Below, in pieces: positions 38,848 through 48,288 of a stretch of DNA of 64,000 bases. Under the pieces are notes generated by a model. It worked only from the letters and a program-made list of their open reading frames with translations. It made no database searches and had not been told where the DNA came from. This DNA comes from Campylobacter vulpis. GTDB lineage: Bacteria > Campylobacterota > Campylobacteria > Campylobacterales > Campylobacteraceae. Positions within the stretch are counted from its first letter, which is position 1. The number at the start of each line of letters is the position of its first letter. The position numbers were made by a program, and so were the translations under genes. The stretch spans positions 744,001-808,000 of the forward strand of contig NZ_CP041617.1 in NCBI RefSeq assembly GCF_014217995.1. Direction: 5' to 3'.

Positions 38848-39656
38848 AAATTTGCACAAAAGATGCTAAGGGGCTTATTTATAGAATTGCTGATGTGATT
38901 TTTAAATATCATATTAATATTATTAAAAACGATGAATTTGTCGGTGAAGAGATGTTTTTTTTCCGTGCACTTTTAGAGGGAGAATTTGAGCCAAAAGCCT
39001 TTGTGGGAACACTTGAAGCTATGCTTGGAGAGGGAGCGTTAATAGAACTTCACGAAAAAAGAAAAAAAGATATTGTCATTTTTGCCACTAAAGAAAGTCA
39101 TTGTTTGGGGGATTTACTCATACGCCATTATAGTAATGAGCTTGAAGCAAACATTAAAGCTGTGATTTCTAATCATAATGAATTAAAAGACTTGGTTGAT
39201 AAATTTAATATCCCTTATCATCTCATCAGTGCTGAAAATACAAGCCGCGAGGAGCAAGAGGGTAGGGTGCTTGAGTGCCTTGAAAATTATCAATTTGATT
39301 ATTTAGTTTTAGCTAAATATATGCGAATTTTAAGTCCAAATTTTGTGCGACATTTTGAAGGTAGAATTATTAATATTCATCACTCATTTTTACCTGCTTT
39401 CATCGGTGCAAATCCTTACAAACAAGCTTTTGAAAGAGGGGTTAAAATTATAGGAGCGACTGCACATTTTGTTAATAATAATTTAGATGAGGGTCCCATC
39501 ATCACTCAAGATGTGATTAATATCAATCACGAATTTAGTTGGAAGCAAATGCAAGAAGCAGGAAGAAATGTAGAAAAAAATGTTCTTTCTCACGCCTTAG
39601 ATTTAGTTTTTGAGGATAGAATATTTATCCATAAAAATAAAACCATTATTTTTTAA
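38832..39656 (+). CDS. purU: Formyltetrahydrofolate deformylase
   Basis: 274 residues. An N-terminal ACT domain (YVLKICTKDAKGLIYRIADV) precedes a formyl-transferase-like hydrolase domain with RIINIHHSFLPAFIGANPY and NLDEGPIITQDV. It hydrolyses 10-formyl-THF to formate and THF. It overlaps cca by 16 bp. Confidence 0.95.
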   Translation: MHYVLKICTKDAKGLIYRIADVIFKYHINIIKNDEFVGEEMFFFRALLEGEFEPKAFVGTLEAMLGEGALIELHEKRKKDIVIFATKESHCLGDLLIRHYSNELEANIKAVISNHNELKDLVDKFNIPYHLISAENTSREEQEGRVLECLENYQFDYLVLAKYMRILSPNFVRHFEGRIINIHHSFLPAFIGANPYKQAFERGVKIIGATAHFVNNNLDEGPIITQDVININHEFSWKQMQEAGRNVEKNVLSHALDLVFEDRIFIHKNKTIIF

Positions 39657-39665
39657 AGGAATTTA

Positions 39666-40643
39666 ATGCTCTATATTTACACAAAAACCCCAGACGCCTT
39701 AGTGAAGAGGCTAGAATTTGACTTTAAAAGCGGAGCTTTGCCACAAAATATCCTTTGGATAGATTTATTACACCCAAAGCCTGATGAGATTAGCTTTATT
39801 TCTTCGCATTTTAACTTGCAATTTCCAAGCGAGGAGGAAAGAGGTGAGATAGAGCTAAGTGCCAAATATTGGGAGGATAGCACTAGCATTACAATCAATG
39901 CGCATTTTTTAATGAAAGGCTTAAAGCTTGATGATGAGAAAAATCTCAACCTTCACACAGAAATCATCACCTTTGCTACGGCTAAAAATATCCTTTTTAC
40001 CGTGCGTTATAGCGATTTTAGCACTTTTAATGAAATTCAAACCCGTATTTTAGCAAGTCCTAAAAATTTCGAAGATGGTTTTGATATTATCGATAAAATG
40101 TTCGAAGTGCGTGTGGAAAAGGATGCGGACTTGCTAGAGTGGATTGATAAAGAGGCGAGGCGTTTAAGAAGTAGTATTTTAGAAAAGAAAAATGAGGGCG
40201 GGTATGATGAGCTATTAAAGGACATTTCAAATTTGCAGGATTTAAATATGCGTGTTCGCGATTCTCTTTTTGATAAACGCCGTGCGATGACTTCACTTTT
40301 AAAAAGTGACAAAATCGATAAAGATATTAAGCAAAATCTAACCATAGTTTTAAAAGACTTGAATTCTCTCGTTGAATTTAGCGTTTCGCAGTTTAATATC
40401 TTGGATAATATTCAAACCATACTCACAGGACAAATTAACATCGAGCAAAATAGAACGATTAAACTTTTCACGGTTGCTACTGTGGCGATGATGCCGCCGA
40501 CTTTAATTGGAACAATTTATGGAATGAATTTCAAATTTATGCCCGAACTTGAAATGCTTTATGCTTACCCTATGGTGCTTGGCGTGATGATAATCTCTAT
40601 CATCGTTCCCGTGTATGTTTTTAAGAAAAAAGGCTGGTTATAA
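39666..40643 (+). CDS. corA: Magnesium/cobalt transporter CorA
   Basis: 325 residues. A large cytoplasmic N-terminal domain is followed by two C-terminal helices. The GMN selectivity motif is in [11 protein letters not shown], with the tail ending KKKGWL. It forms a pentameric Mg2+ channel in the inner membrane. Confidence 0.95.
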   Translation: MLYIYTKTPDALVKRLEFDFKSGALPQNILWIDLLHPKPDEISFISSHFNLQFPSEEERGEIELSAKYWEDSTSITINAHFLMKGLKLDDEKNLNLHTEIITFATAKNILFTVRYSDFSTFNEIQTRILASPKNFEDGFDIIDKMFEVRVEKDADLLEWIDKEARRLRSSILEKKNEGGYDELLKDISNLQDLNMRVRDSLFDKRRAMTSLLKSDKIDKDIKQNLTIVLKDLNSLVEFSVSQFNILDNIQTILTGQINIEQNRTIKLFTVATVAMMPPTLIGTIYGMNFKFMPELEMLYAYPMVLGVMIISIIVPVYVFKKKGWL

Positions 40644-40654
40644 AAGGAGAAAAA

Positions 40655-41188
40655 ATGGATATTATTAACATAGGAATTTTAACCCTAAGTGATAGGGCAA
40701 GTAGCGGAATTTACGAGGATAAAGCTACTTGTGAGGTGGAAAGAGTGCTAAGATCTTACATTAAAAATGAAATCATTTTTCATAAAGAATTAATTGCCGA
40801 TGATTATGATGAGATTATTAAAAAGCTTATCCTTTTAAGTGATGAAAAAAGATGTGATTTGATCATTACAAGTGGAGGCACAGGACCAGCACTTAGAGAT
40901 GTAACGCCAGAAGCTACTGAAGCGGTTTGCGATAAGATGATGCCGGGTTTTGGTGAGCTTATGAGGCAAGAAAGTCTTAAATTTGTCCCCACAGCCATAC
41001 TTTCAAGACAGAGTGCGGGCATTCGTGGCAAAAGCTTTATTTTAAATCTCCCGGGTAATCCAAAAGCCATAAAAGAGTGCTTAGAGCCTGTTTTTCCGGC
41101 TATACCTTACTGCATAGATTTAATAGGCGGTGCATATATAGAAAATAATGAAGAAGTCATTAAAATCTTTCGCCCTAAGAAAAAATAG
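40655..41188 (+). CDS. mog: Molybdopterin adenylyltransferase
   Basis: 177 residues. The MoaB/Mog signature TSGGTGPALRDVTPEAT and the LPGNPKAIKE segment are present. It adenylylates molybdopterin before metal insertion, a step needed for the bis-MGD cofactor of NapA. It follows corA by 11 bp. Confidence 0.93.
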   Translation: MDIINIGILTLSDRASSGIYEDKATCEVERVLRSYIKNEIIFHKELIADDYDEIIKKLILLSDEKRCDLIITSGGTGPALRDVTPEATEAVCDKMMPGFGELMRQESLKFVPTAILSRQSAGIRGKSFILNLPGNPKAIKECLEPVFPAIPYCIDLIGGAYIENNEEVIKIFRPKKK

Positions 41189-41211
41189 TATTTAGCTTAA
41201 ATTTCTCTTAT

Positions 41212-41235
41212 TAAGCCCCGTATTTTGTGGGCTTA
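41212..41235 (+). terminator. Terminator after mog
   Basis: 7-bp perfect stem TAAGCCC / GGGCTTA with a 10-base loop, 23 bp after the mog stop and followed by TCTTAATTTT. Confidence 0.75.
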
Positions 41236-41295
41236 TCTTAATTTTATGCCATTAAGACAAAAAAAATCTCATTTTAATTTTATTTTAAGAATTTG

Positions 41296-41317
41296 TTTTT
41301 TTTTTTTTTGGTAAAAT
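41296..41317 (+). promoter_or_regulatory. T14 tract joined to an extended -10 for the chemoreceptor gene
   Basis: Fourteen T (41296-41309) run directly into GGTAAAAT, reading TTGGTAAAAT at 41308-41317. The tract takes the place of spacer and -35 region. The chemoreceptor ATG is 36 bp downstream, with AGGAG at 41340-41344. Confidence 0.55.
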
Positions 41318-41352
41318 CCAATTTTTTTAAATCTAAAACAGGAGTTACCATA

Positions 41353-43362
41353 ATGCTAAATAATTTTAAACTGGGGACTAAAATTATCGCCATTGTTCTT
41401 TGTTGTGTCTTTTTAGTTATTTTCTTTTTGACCCTCATTGTTTCTTATCAAAGCTATCAGGTTTTAAGCAAGGAGGCACATCTTTTAATTGCTAATGCAA
41501 CCGCAAGAAATGTCAATAAGGTCGAAGGCTATGTCAATCAAGTAAGCGAAACTACCGAATTTGCCGTTAATAGACTTAGTGCGGCTTTAGAACGCGGGGA
41601 ATTAAGTCAAAGAGAATTGCTAGATGTTTTAGAAGCTCTATCAGGCTCATCGAAATTTATAGAATATGCCTACATCGTTTTGCCTAATTCTCAATCTTAC
41701 ATCGCAAGAGATGGAGTTGGTGAAACAATGGATAATCATCTTAAAAATATACTCAATCAAAATGCTAACAATAATGATGATAAAATGCTTATATCCAAAC
41801 CTTTTAATGTGCAAATTAAAGATAAAAATATTTTTACCATTAATTTTAGCTTTAACATACTCAATTCCCATAAACAAAAAATGGGAACGCTAGGCATTTT
41901 ATATAATATACAAGCTTTAAGCGAAGATTTATTGCACTCAAGACGCAGTATTTTTGAAGGTGATAGGAGATTTTTAATGACTCAAGATGGGGTGATATTT
42001 TTACACTCCAACGAAGAATTTGTGGGTAAAAATTTAAAAGATATCAACACAGATGAAAGGGGGCAAAATATCCTCAACGCTTCAATAAATAACGAAAGAG
42101 GTATTTATGCTTATGATTATTTAGATGATGAATATATGGCTGGAGTGCAACCTTTCAAAATCGCAAATTCTAATAGCATTTTTACTATGGTTACTCTAGC
42201 TCCTACAAAAAGCATTTACCAACCTTTTTATAATCTTCTTCTTGGCATTATCATCACTTCTTTGGTTAGTTTGCTTGTGGTGATTGTTACGATTTTGTAT
42301 TATGTGAAATTTCACATTACAAGAAGAATTGTCAATGTATCCGAGCATTTATACTCCTTTTTTAAATATATTAATTTTGAAAGCGATCAACTGCCAGCAA
42401 ATTTAAAACCTAGAGCAAATGACGAGATTGGTCAAATGGCAGCCGCCATTAACCAAAACATTCAAGCCACCAAAGAAGGCTTAGACCAAGATAAACAAGC
42501 TGTTAAAGAAAGTGTTACCACAGTAGGCATAGTTGAAAACGGAGATTTAACAGCAAGAATCACAGCTAATCCTAGAAACCCACAACTCATAGAACTTAAA
42601 AGTGTGCTTAATAATCTCCTTGATGTCTTACAAACTAAAGTGGGTAAAGATATGAATAAAATCCACTCTATCTTTGAAGAATTTAAAAGCTTAGATTTTA
42701 GAAACAAAATAGAAAATGCCACAGGTAGTGTAGAAGTAACCACTAATGCCCTAGGCGAAGAAATCATCAAAATGCTTAAACAAAGTTCTGATTTTGCAAA
42801 TTCTTTAGCCAATGAAAGCTCCAAACTTCAAAACGCTGTGCAAAATTTAACTTCAAGCTCAAATTCTCAAGCTGCTTCTTTAGAAGAAACTGCTGCTGCT
42901 TTAGAAGAGATTACCTCCTCTATGCAAAATGTCTCTCAAAAAACCAGTGATGTGATTACTCAAAGTGAAGAGATTAAAAATGTTACAGGCATTATAGGTG
43001 ATATAGCTGACCAAATCAATCTTCTAGCCCTTAATGCTGCTATTGAAGCAGCAAGAGCAGGGGAACACGGAAGAGGCTTTGCCGTCGTGGCTGATGAAGT
43101 GAGAAAACTCGCTGAAAGAACGCAAAAGTCTTTAAGTGAGATAGAAGCAAATACTAACTTACTTGTTCAATCTATCAATGATATGGCAGAAAGCATTAAG
43201 GAACAAACTGCTGGTATTACACAGATTAATGAAAGTGTGGCTCAAATAGACCAAACCACCAAGGATAATGTGGAAATTGCTAATGAAAGTGCCATCATCT
43301 CTAACACAGTAAGCGACATCGCTACAAATATCCTTGAAGATGTGAAGAAGAAGAAGTTTTAA
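41353..43362 (+). CDS. Methyl-accepting chemotaxis protein with extracellular dCache-type sensor
   Basis: 669 residues from ATG 41353, which has AGGAG upstream; a longer frame from 41293 reads through the promoter. TM1 (~res 8-36), a periplasmic Cache-like sensor domain, TM2 ([18 protein letters not shown]), HAMP, then a signalling domain with the conserved hairpin tip [22 protein letters not shown]. It reports ligand binding to CheA/CheW. The ligand cannot be inferred. A T14 tract in its promoter may vary expression. Confidence 0.93.
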   Translation: MLNNFKLGTKIIAIVLCCVFLVIFFLTLIVSYQSYQVLSKEAHLLIANATARNVNKVEGYVNQVSETTEFAVNRLSAALERGELSQRELLDVLEALSGSSKFIEYAYIVLPNSQSYIARDGVGETMDNHLKNILNQNANNNDDKMLISKPFNVQIKDKNIFTINFSFNILNSHKQKMGTLGILYNIQALSEDLLHSRRSIFEGDRRFLMTQDGVIFLHSNEEFVGKNLKDINTDERGQNILNASINNERGIYAYDYLDDEYMAGVQPFKIANSNSIFTMVTLAPTKSIYQPFYNLLLGIIITSLVSLLVVIVTILYYVKFHITRRIVNVSEHLYSFFKYINFESDQLPANLKPRANDEIGQMAAAINQNIQATKEGLDQDKQAVKESVTTVGIVENGDLTARITANPRNPQLIELKSVLNNLLDVLQTKVGKDMNKIHSIFEEFKSLDFRNKIENATGSVEVTTNALGEEIIKMLKQSSDFANSLANESSKLQNAVQNLTSSSNSQAASLEETAAALEEITSSMQNVSQKTSDVITQSEEIKNVTGIIGDIADQINLLALNAAIEAARAGEHGRGFAVVADEVRKLAERTQKSLSEIEANTNLLVQSINDMAESIKEQTAGITQINESVAQIDQTTKDNVEIANESAIISNTVSDIATNILEDVKKKKF

Positions 43363-43390
43363 AAAATTTTAGTTTATATCCACTCTTTAT

Positions 43391-43414
43391 AACCTCCACT
43401 TTTTTGTGGGGGTT
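43391..43414 (+). terminator. Terminator after the chemoreceptor gene
   Basis: 9-bp stem AACCTCCAC / GTGGGGGTT (one T-G pair) around a T6 loop, 28 bp after the stop codon. Confidence 0.75.
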
Positions 43415-43491
43415 AGTTAATCAAATTTGTTATAATTTTTATTAAATTTCAAACTTTGCAAAACAAATTTAAATAATACGGATTTTAACAA

Positions 43492-44805
43492 ATGAGCAAG
43501 CAACTCTCTTTAAAACAGCTTAGTGTCCCGATATTTTGCGAGATGTTTTTACGCTATCTTTCTTTAATCATCAACACCGTTATGGTTTCTCAATATTCAA
43601 ATTCCTTAGTTGGTGCTATGGGTGCTGGAAATCAAATCTTAGATTTATTTATTACCATTTTTAGTTTTTTAAGTGTGGGTTGTAGCGTAGTCATCGCGCA
43701 GGCTTTGGGTGCTAGAAATTTGATTTTGGCAAGAAAGGTTATTCATCAAAGTTTATTTTTAAACGCACTTTTGGGCTTTTTTTGTATGCTTTTTATTTTA
43801 TGGCAGGGAAATTTTCTACTCACTTTACTTAAAATCCCCAATGAGCTTTTAAGAGATAGTCAAATTTATTTACATACGCTTGCAATTTGTCTCTTTTTTG
43901 ACGCTGTTGGCATAGTTATGGCAGCTGTTGTGAGGGTGTATAATCACGCTTTTTTTGTAATGCTTGTAACGCTTTTAATGGACGGATTTATCATTCTTGG
44001 AAATTATATTGTTTTACATCATACAAGCTTAGAGCTTTTTGGAGTAGGGCTTAGTAATATTATAGGGCGTGTTTTAGCCATAGTGGCACTTTTGCTTATA
44101 CTTATTTTTAAACTTAAAATTCATCTAAAATTACGCGAAATGATAACCCTTGAGAAAGAGGTTGTTAAAAAAATTCTAAATATAGGCGGCTTTTCAGCTG
44201 GGGAAAATCTCCTTTGGATAGTGCAATATACCATAGCTTTTGCCTTTGTGGCAAGTTTGGGTAAAGAAAATTTAAGCGTTCAAACGATTTATTTTCAAAT
44301 TTCTATGATGATTATGCTTATTGGTCAAGCCATAAGCGTAGCTAATGAAATCATCATCGGCAAACTTGTCGGCGGTAGGTATTTTAATGTCGCTTATAAG
44401 CATACTTGGGTCGCTTTATATCTTAGTTTGGTTGCTTCTTTGGTGGTAGCCTTGCTAAATTTCATTTTGCAGGATTTTACTATGGGTATGCTAAAACTTG
44501 AAGATGTGCTTAAAGAGTTGATGATACCGCTTTTTACGCTTTCTATTTTTCTTGAAGTTTTTCGCTCTTTTAATATTGTGATGGTTAATGCTCTAAGGGC
44601 AAGTGGAGATGCGAAATTTCCATTTTTTAGCGGACTTGTTTTTATGATGGGCGTTTCTTTACCTGTGGGTTATATTTTGTGTTTTTATGCTGGACTTGGG
44701 ATAGTGGGCGTGTGGCTTGGATTTTGTGCTGATGAGTTTTTAAGAGGGCTTGTTAATGCGTATAGGTGGAAAAGTAAAAAATGGCAAGGCAAAGCACTCG
44801 TATAA
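43492..44805 (+). CDS. MATE-family multidrug/cation efflux protein
   Basis: 437 residues, about 12 hydrophobic helices. Family features are the N-terminal MFLRYLSLIINTVMVSQY and the duplicated six-helix layout. MATE transporters use Na+ or H+ gradients to export cationic compounds. Its end overlaps the next gene by 25 bp. Confidence 0.9.
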   Translation: MSKQLSLKQLSVPIFCEMFLRYLSLIINTVMVSQYSNSLVGAMGAGNQILDLFITIFSFLSVGCSVVIAQALGARNLILARKVIHQSLFLNALLGFFCMLFILWQGNFLLTLLKIPNELLRDSQIYLHTLAICLFFDAVGIVMAAVVRVYNHAFFVMLVTLLMDGFIILGNYIVLHHTSLELFGVGLSNIIGRVLAIVALLLILIFKLKIHLKLREMITLEKEVVKKILNIGGFSAGENLLWIVQYTIAFAFVASLGKENLSVQTIYFQISMMIMLIGQAISVANEIIIGKLVGGRYFNVAYKHTWVALYLSLVASLVVALLNFILQDFTMGMLKLEDVLKELMIPLFTLSIFLEVFRSFNIVMVNALRASGDAKFPFFSGLVFMMGVSLPVGYILCFYAGLGIVGVWLGFCADEFLRGLVNAYRWKSKKWQGKALV

Positions 44806-45428
44806 TTTGGCGACATTTTGAAATTTATATTTTTAAAAAAGCTGTAAAAAATCTCATTTTAAGAATAGATAATGAGGGAAAATTTAAGCTAAGTGTGCCG
44901 TATTTTTACCCTCTAGAAAGACTTGAAGAATTTTTAATAAAAAATGAAAAATGGCTTCAAAATGCTTATGAAAACTATCAAAAAACCTTAAAAAAACAAG
45001 ATGAATTAATCTTTTTGGGGCATAAATTTAAGGTAATTTTAGAGCCAAATTTAAGTAAGGCAAGGCTTTTCAAAAATGAGATAAAAACGCCAAATTTAGA
45101 GCATTTGCAAATTTTTATAAGAAAAAATGCTAGGATTATTTTTAATTTTTATCTTAAAAAATGGCAAAGAAAAACGGGACTTAGGGTTAAAAGAATTTCT
45201 TTAAAAACTATGCAAACGCGTTGGGGTTCGTGTAATCATCAAAAAGCCTACATCAACCTTAATCTAAAACTTATGCAAAAGCCTATAAAAGCGATAGAAT
45301 ATGTCATCTTGCACGAAATCACTCATTTAAAATTCCCTCATCACGGCAAAGAATTTTACGCTTTTTTGCTTGAAAATATGCCAGATTTTAAACAAAGAGA
45401 AAATATATATTTTAAAAATCTCCCTTAA
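44781..45428 (+). CDS. YgjP-like zinc metallopeptidase (DUF45 family)
   Basis: 215 residues. The C-terminal catalytic motif is VILHEITHLKFPHHGKEF, an HExxH with a downstream His. TRWGSCNHQKAYINLNLKL is also typical of this family. It is a predicted cytoplasmic metallopeptidase of unknown substrate. It begins inside the MATE gene and is probably coupled to it. Confidence 0.88.
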   Translation: MARQSTRIIWRHFEIYIFKKAVKNLILRIDNEGKFKLSVPYFYPLERLEEFLIKNEKWLQNAYENYQKTLKKQDELIFLGHKFKVILEPNLSKARLFKNEIKTPNLEHLQIFIRKNARIIFNFYLKKWQRKTGLRVKRISLKTMQTRWGSCNHQKAYINLNLKLMQKPIKAIEYVILHEITHLKFPHHGKEFYAFLLENMPDFKQRENIYFKNLP

Positions 45429-45593
45429 AATAAAAAGAGCTATTTGAATTTAAGTATCAATAAATATAAAAATTTGTAGGAAAAATCTACAAAAAATAAA
45501 AAAGTTGTTTTATCGTGCGAAATCTTTAAAATTTACAAAATTTTAAATCAATAAAATTATAATGAAAAGGTCAATATTTTTAAAGGAGATTAA

Positions 45594-46415
45594 ATGAAAA
45601 GAAGAATGCTTCTTAAAATTGGTGTTGCATCTTTAGCGGCTTTATGTCTTAGCGTTTCTAGCCTAAGTGCAAAGGAGGGCTTTAACTTCCCAAAAGATAA
45701 ACAAAAAGCACTTTTGCTTTCAAGTTCTGGTTATAAAAATACGGGCTATTTAAACCACGCTCTTCCTTGGCTTAAAGAATTTGTAGAAAAAAATAATCTC
45801 AAAGGCAAAAAAGTCGCCTTTATCCCTTATGCTGGAGTGAGAAAGAGTTATGATGAATATGAGGCACAAGTGCAAAAAGCTCTGCAAAGCCTCGGCGTAG
45901 AAATCATCAGTGTGCATAAGGGTAAAGCCACAGATATAGTCAAAAATGCGGACGCCATTTTTGTAGGCGGCGGAAATACTTTTGAGCTTGTCAATCAGCT
46001 TTATAAAAATGATCTTGTAAAATTAATTGCTAAAAGAGTGAGTGAGGGAGTGCCTTATGTGGGCTGGTCGGCTGGCTCAAATGTCGCAGGTGCCACTATG
46101 CAAACAACTAACGATATGCCTATCGCAGAACCTGAATCCTTTAATACCTTCAATATCTTTCCATATCAAATCAATCCGCATTTTATTTCAGGAAAACCTG
46201 TGGGACATAATGGCGAAAGTAGGGAGGAAAGATTGGAGGAATTTTTAATCCTCAATCCAAAATCCATCGTTTATGCTCTTCCTGAGGGTGTAGCTCTACT
46301 TATCGATGGTAAAAAAGTCAAGGTTTTAGGTATGGATAAAAAGGCTCCGCTTTTAAAGCTAGAGCATAAAAAAGATATTTCTAAAATCGCCATAGATAGC
46401 GAATTTAGCTATTAA
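45594..46415 (+). CDS. Peptidase S51 (dipeptidase E-like) with an export signal
   Basis: 273 residues after AAAGGAG. The nucleophile elbow GWSAGSN carries the catalytic Ser, and FVGGGNTFELVN is the other family motif. Cytosolic PepE proteins cleave N-terminal Asp-X dipeptides. Here the first ~25 residues form a signal peptide (RMLLKIGVASLAALCLSVSS, cleavage near SAKEG), so the enzyme is probably periplasmic. That localisation is unusual for the family and is inferred from the leader. Confidence 0.82.
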   Translation: MKRRMLLKIGVASLAALCLSVSSLSAKEGFNFPKDKQKALLLSSSGYKNTGYLNHALPWLKEFVEKNNLKGKKVAFIPYAGVRKSYDEYEAQVQKALQSLGVEIISVHKGKATDIVKNADAIFVGGGNTFELVNQLYKNDLVKLIAKRVSEGVPYVGWSAGSNVAGATMQTTNDMPIAEPESFNTFNIFPYQINPHFISGKPVGHNGESREERLEEFLILNPKSIVYALPEGVALLIDGKKVKVLGMDKKAPLLKLEHKKDISKIAIDSEFSY

Positions 46416-46422
46416 ATTAAGA

Positions 46423-46441
46423 GGCAGTGCAATGCATTGCC
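46423..46441. terminator. Bidirectional stem-loop between the peptidase gene and dsbA
   Basis: Stem GGCAGTG / CATTGCC (one G-T pair) with loop CAATG in the 26-bp gap between convergent genes, followed by a T-rich run. Confidence 0.55.
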
Positions 46442-47086
46442 TTACTTATTTTTCAATTCCTCTATTATTCTTAGCAAACTTTCAAAAGAATCGATAGCCT
46501 CGGGCTTGATTTGATAGCTACCATTGACAATAAAAGCGGGTGTGCCATAGTTTTTAGCGACCTCATTAGCCCACTCAAAACGCTCCAAAAGCTCTTTAGC
46601 CTCTTTTGTTTGGATAAAATTTTTTAGTTCTTTTTCGCTGATTTTAAGCACATTAAGTCCATTTTGTAAAAAGCTTTTTTCATCTTCAAAATCTTTTGTA
46701 GCGACGACTTGCCCTTTTTTATTCATCAAAAAATATTTTTCAAAATACGCCTTTGCTAAACGATGTGCTAGGCTGTCTTGGTAACTTGCATCTTTTTGAT
46801 TTTTTCTATCCGCAGAAATAGCATAAGCAAAAAGTTCATTTAAAAGTGTGCCAAATTTCACATCGGCTATACTTATGGGATAAATTTCATAAGATAAATT
46901 TGGAATTTTCTCCTTCAAAGCCTCAAGAGTGCCAAATCTTTGATGATTATAGCAGTGGATACACTTATAAGAAAAAACCTCAATGAGAGTATTTTTCGCC
47001 TCGATTTTGCCTTTGAGTGTAATAAAATCTTGCGAAAAAGCAAAAGACAACGCACAAAAAAGCGTCAAAATAGATTTTTTTAACAT
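46442..47086 (-). CDS. dsbA: DsbA-family thiol:disulfide interchange protein
   Basis: 214 residues from ATG 47086, which follows AAGGAG; an upstream in-frame start lacks conservation. The signal peptide ends at AFSQD. The thioredoxin active site is CIHC in FSYKCIHCYNH, and the cis-Pro is in YGTPAFIVNG. It introduces disulfides in periplasmic proteins. The partner dsbB-like gene is 44 bp upstream. Confidence 0.9.
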   Translation of the reverse strand: MLKKSILTLFCALSFAFSQDFITLKGKIEAKNTLIEVFSYKCIHCYNHQRFGTLEALKEKIPNLSYEIYPISIADVKFGTLLNELFAYAISADRKNQKDASYQDSLAHRLAKAYFEKYFLMNKKGQVVATKDFEDEKSFLQNGLNVLKISEKELKNFIQTKEAKELLERFEWANEVAKNYGTPAFIVNGSYQIKPEAIDSFESLLRIIEELKNK

Positions 47087-47130
47087 AAAAACTCCTTGAA
47101 AATAAAAAAAATTGTAGCACAAATTCCTAA

Positions 47131-47754
47131 TCACGCAAGAAAAATCAAGCCCAAAAAGAGAGCAAGGCTTATAAATTTAGCTTTTAAATTAAGCTGCTTA
47201 ATAAAAAAAGGAGAAATGATAAGCAAAATAAAACTAAAAATAAGCAAAGAAGCCTCCGCCATACTAATAAGCTCAAATTTTGGTATTAAATACCAACCTT
47301 GTGCGTAAAGCTCGGTAAAAAAACTTTGCAAGGTGCTTAAAGTTATATCACTAGGCGGTGTGGGTGCATCTAATGCACAAATGCCTGTCGGTGCAAAAAA
47401 GGATGGGAAAAATCTATCTAAAGGCAAGTTAAAAGCAAAACGCGGATAGGTCGAACAAGAGGCTAGAAAAGGATTATTTGAGAGTAGGGCGGAGTGAATT
47501 TGCATTAGCTTAAAAGAGGCTTTTAAGCCGTAAAAAATTCCAAAAAAAGCCAGAGAAAAACCTAAAAATTGAATAGGTTTAAATAAAAGAAAAATGAAAG
47601 AAAATGTCAAAATGCAAAAAGCCAAACGCACATAAACACACTGCTCACAAGGACGCATAAAAAGATAGTTTTGAAAAAAAGTATGTGATAAAACTAGGCA
47701 AAAAATGCAAAAGCAAAAAAGCAAACAATAAATTTTCTTTTCATCTAAAATCAA
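47131..47754 (-). CDS. dsbB: DsbB/DsbI-family disulfide oxidoreductase
   Basis: 207 residues, four to five helices. The first catalytic pair is CEQC in MRPCEQCVYVRLAF. A second periplasmic Cys pair lies within CSTYPRFAFN...PTGIC. It reoxidises DsbA and passes electrons to quinone. The extra C-terminal helix is reminiscent of the DsbI type, so dsbI is an alternative name. Confidence 0.82.
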   Translation of the reverse strand: MILDEKKIYCLLFCFCIFCLVLSHTFFQNYLFMRPCEQCVYVRLAFCILTFSFIFLLFKPIQFLGFSLAFFGIFYGLKASFKLMQIHSALLSNNPFLASCSTYPRFAFNLPLDRFFPSFFAPTGICALDAPTPPSDITLSTLQSFFTELYAQGWYLIPKFELISMAEASLLIFSFILLIISPFFIKQLNLKAKFISLALFLGLIFLA

Positions 47755-48288
47755 AATGAAGCTCCTTTTTTAAAATTATAAAAAACTTAAACTAATAATA
47801 AAAAGAGAAAGTGAGAATAGGGCAATTTTAGTTCATTTTATAATTAAAAATTTTATCAATAAAATATTAATATTGATAATTTTTAAAAGAATAGTATTTA
47901 TAAATTTATCCTGTAAAAATTTAAAAAATAAAATATAAGTTTTCAAAATGCAAGAGATTTTACAAAAAATATTTTGATAAATTTTATGGATAAGTTGTTT
48001 TAATGCAAAAGTTAAAGAGATGTATAATCTATAAAATAGGGATTAATGCTATATTTTTGAGTTTAGTTTGTATATTTTAATAAAAGTTTGAAAATTATAG
48101 TTTTCAATACAAAATTATAAAATTTAACAATTTTTACTTTTAATCATAAAATTATATGATTAAATTAAGTTTTATTTTATAATTTTTTTAAAATATTTTT
48201 TTAAATTTTTTATAAATTAAAATTTGCTCTAAAAAGTCTTTCGTTACTTTTTTAATACTAAAATAACTTTTAAAAATTTTAAGGCTTA
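47755..48288. other. 534-bp very AT-rich intergenic region upstream of xerH
   Basis: I see no convincing ORF or RNA gene. The sequence is almost entirely A and T with many short AT palindromes. The last 50 bp contain a candidate dif-like site. The region may be part of the chromosome-terminus architecture around XerH. Confidence 0.6.
48238..48272. other. Candidate difH site (XerH recombination site)
   Basis: Two imperfect inverted arms, GTTACTTTT (48243-48251) and AAAATAAC (48260-48267), flank a short AT-rich centre. They sit about 20 bp upstream of the xerH start. In Campylobacter and Helicobacter the dif site is known to lie next to xerH. I cannot align it to a published site from memory, so the assignment is by position and symmetry. 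Confidence 0.45.
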
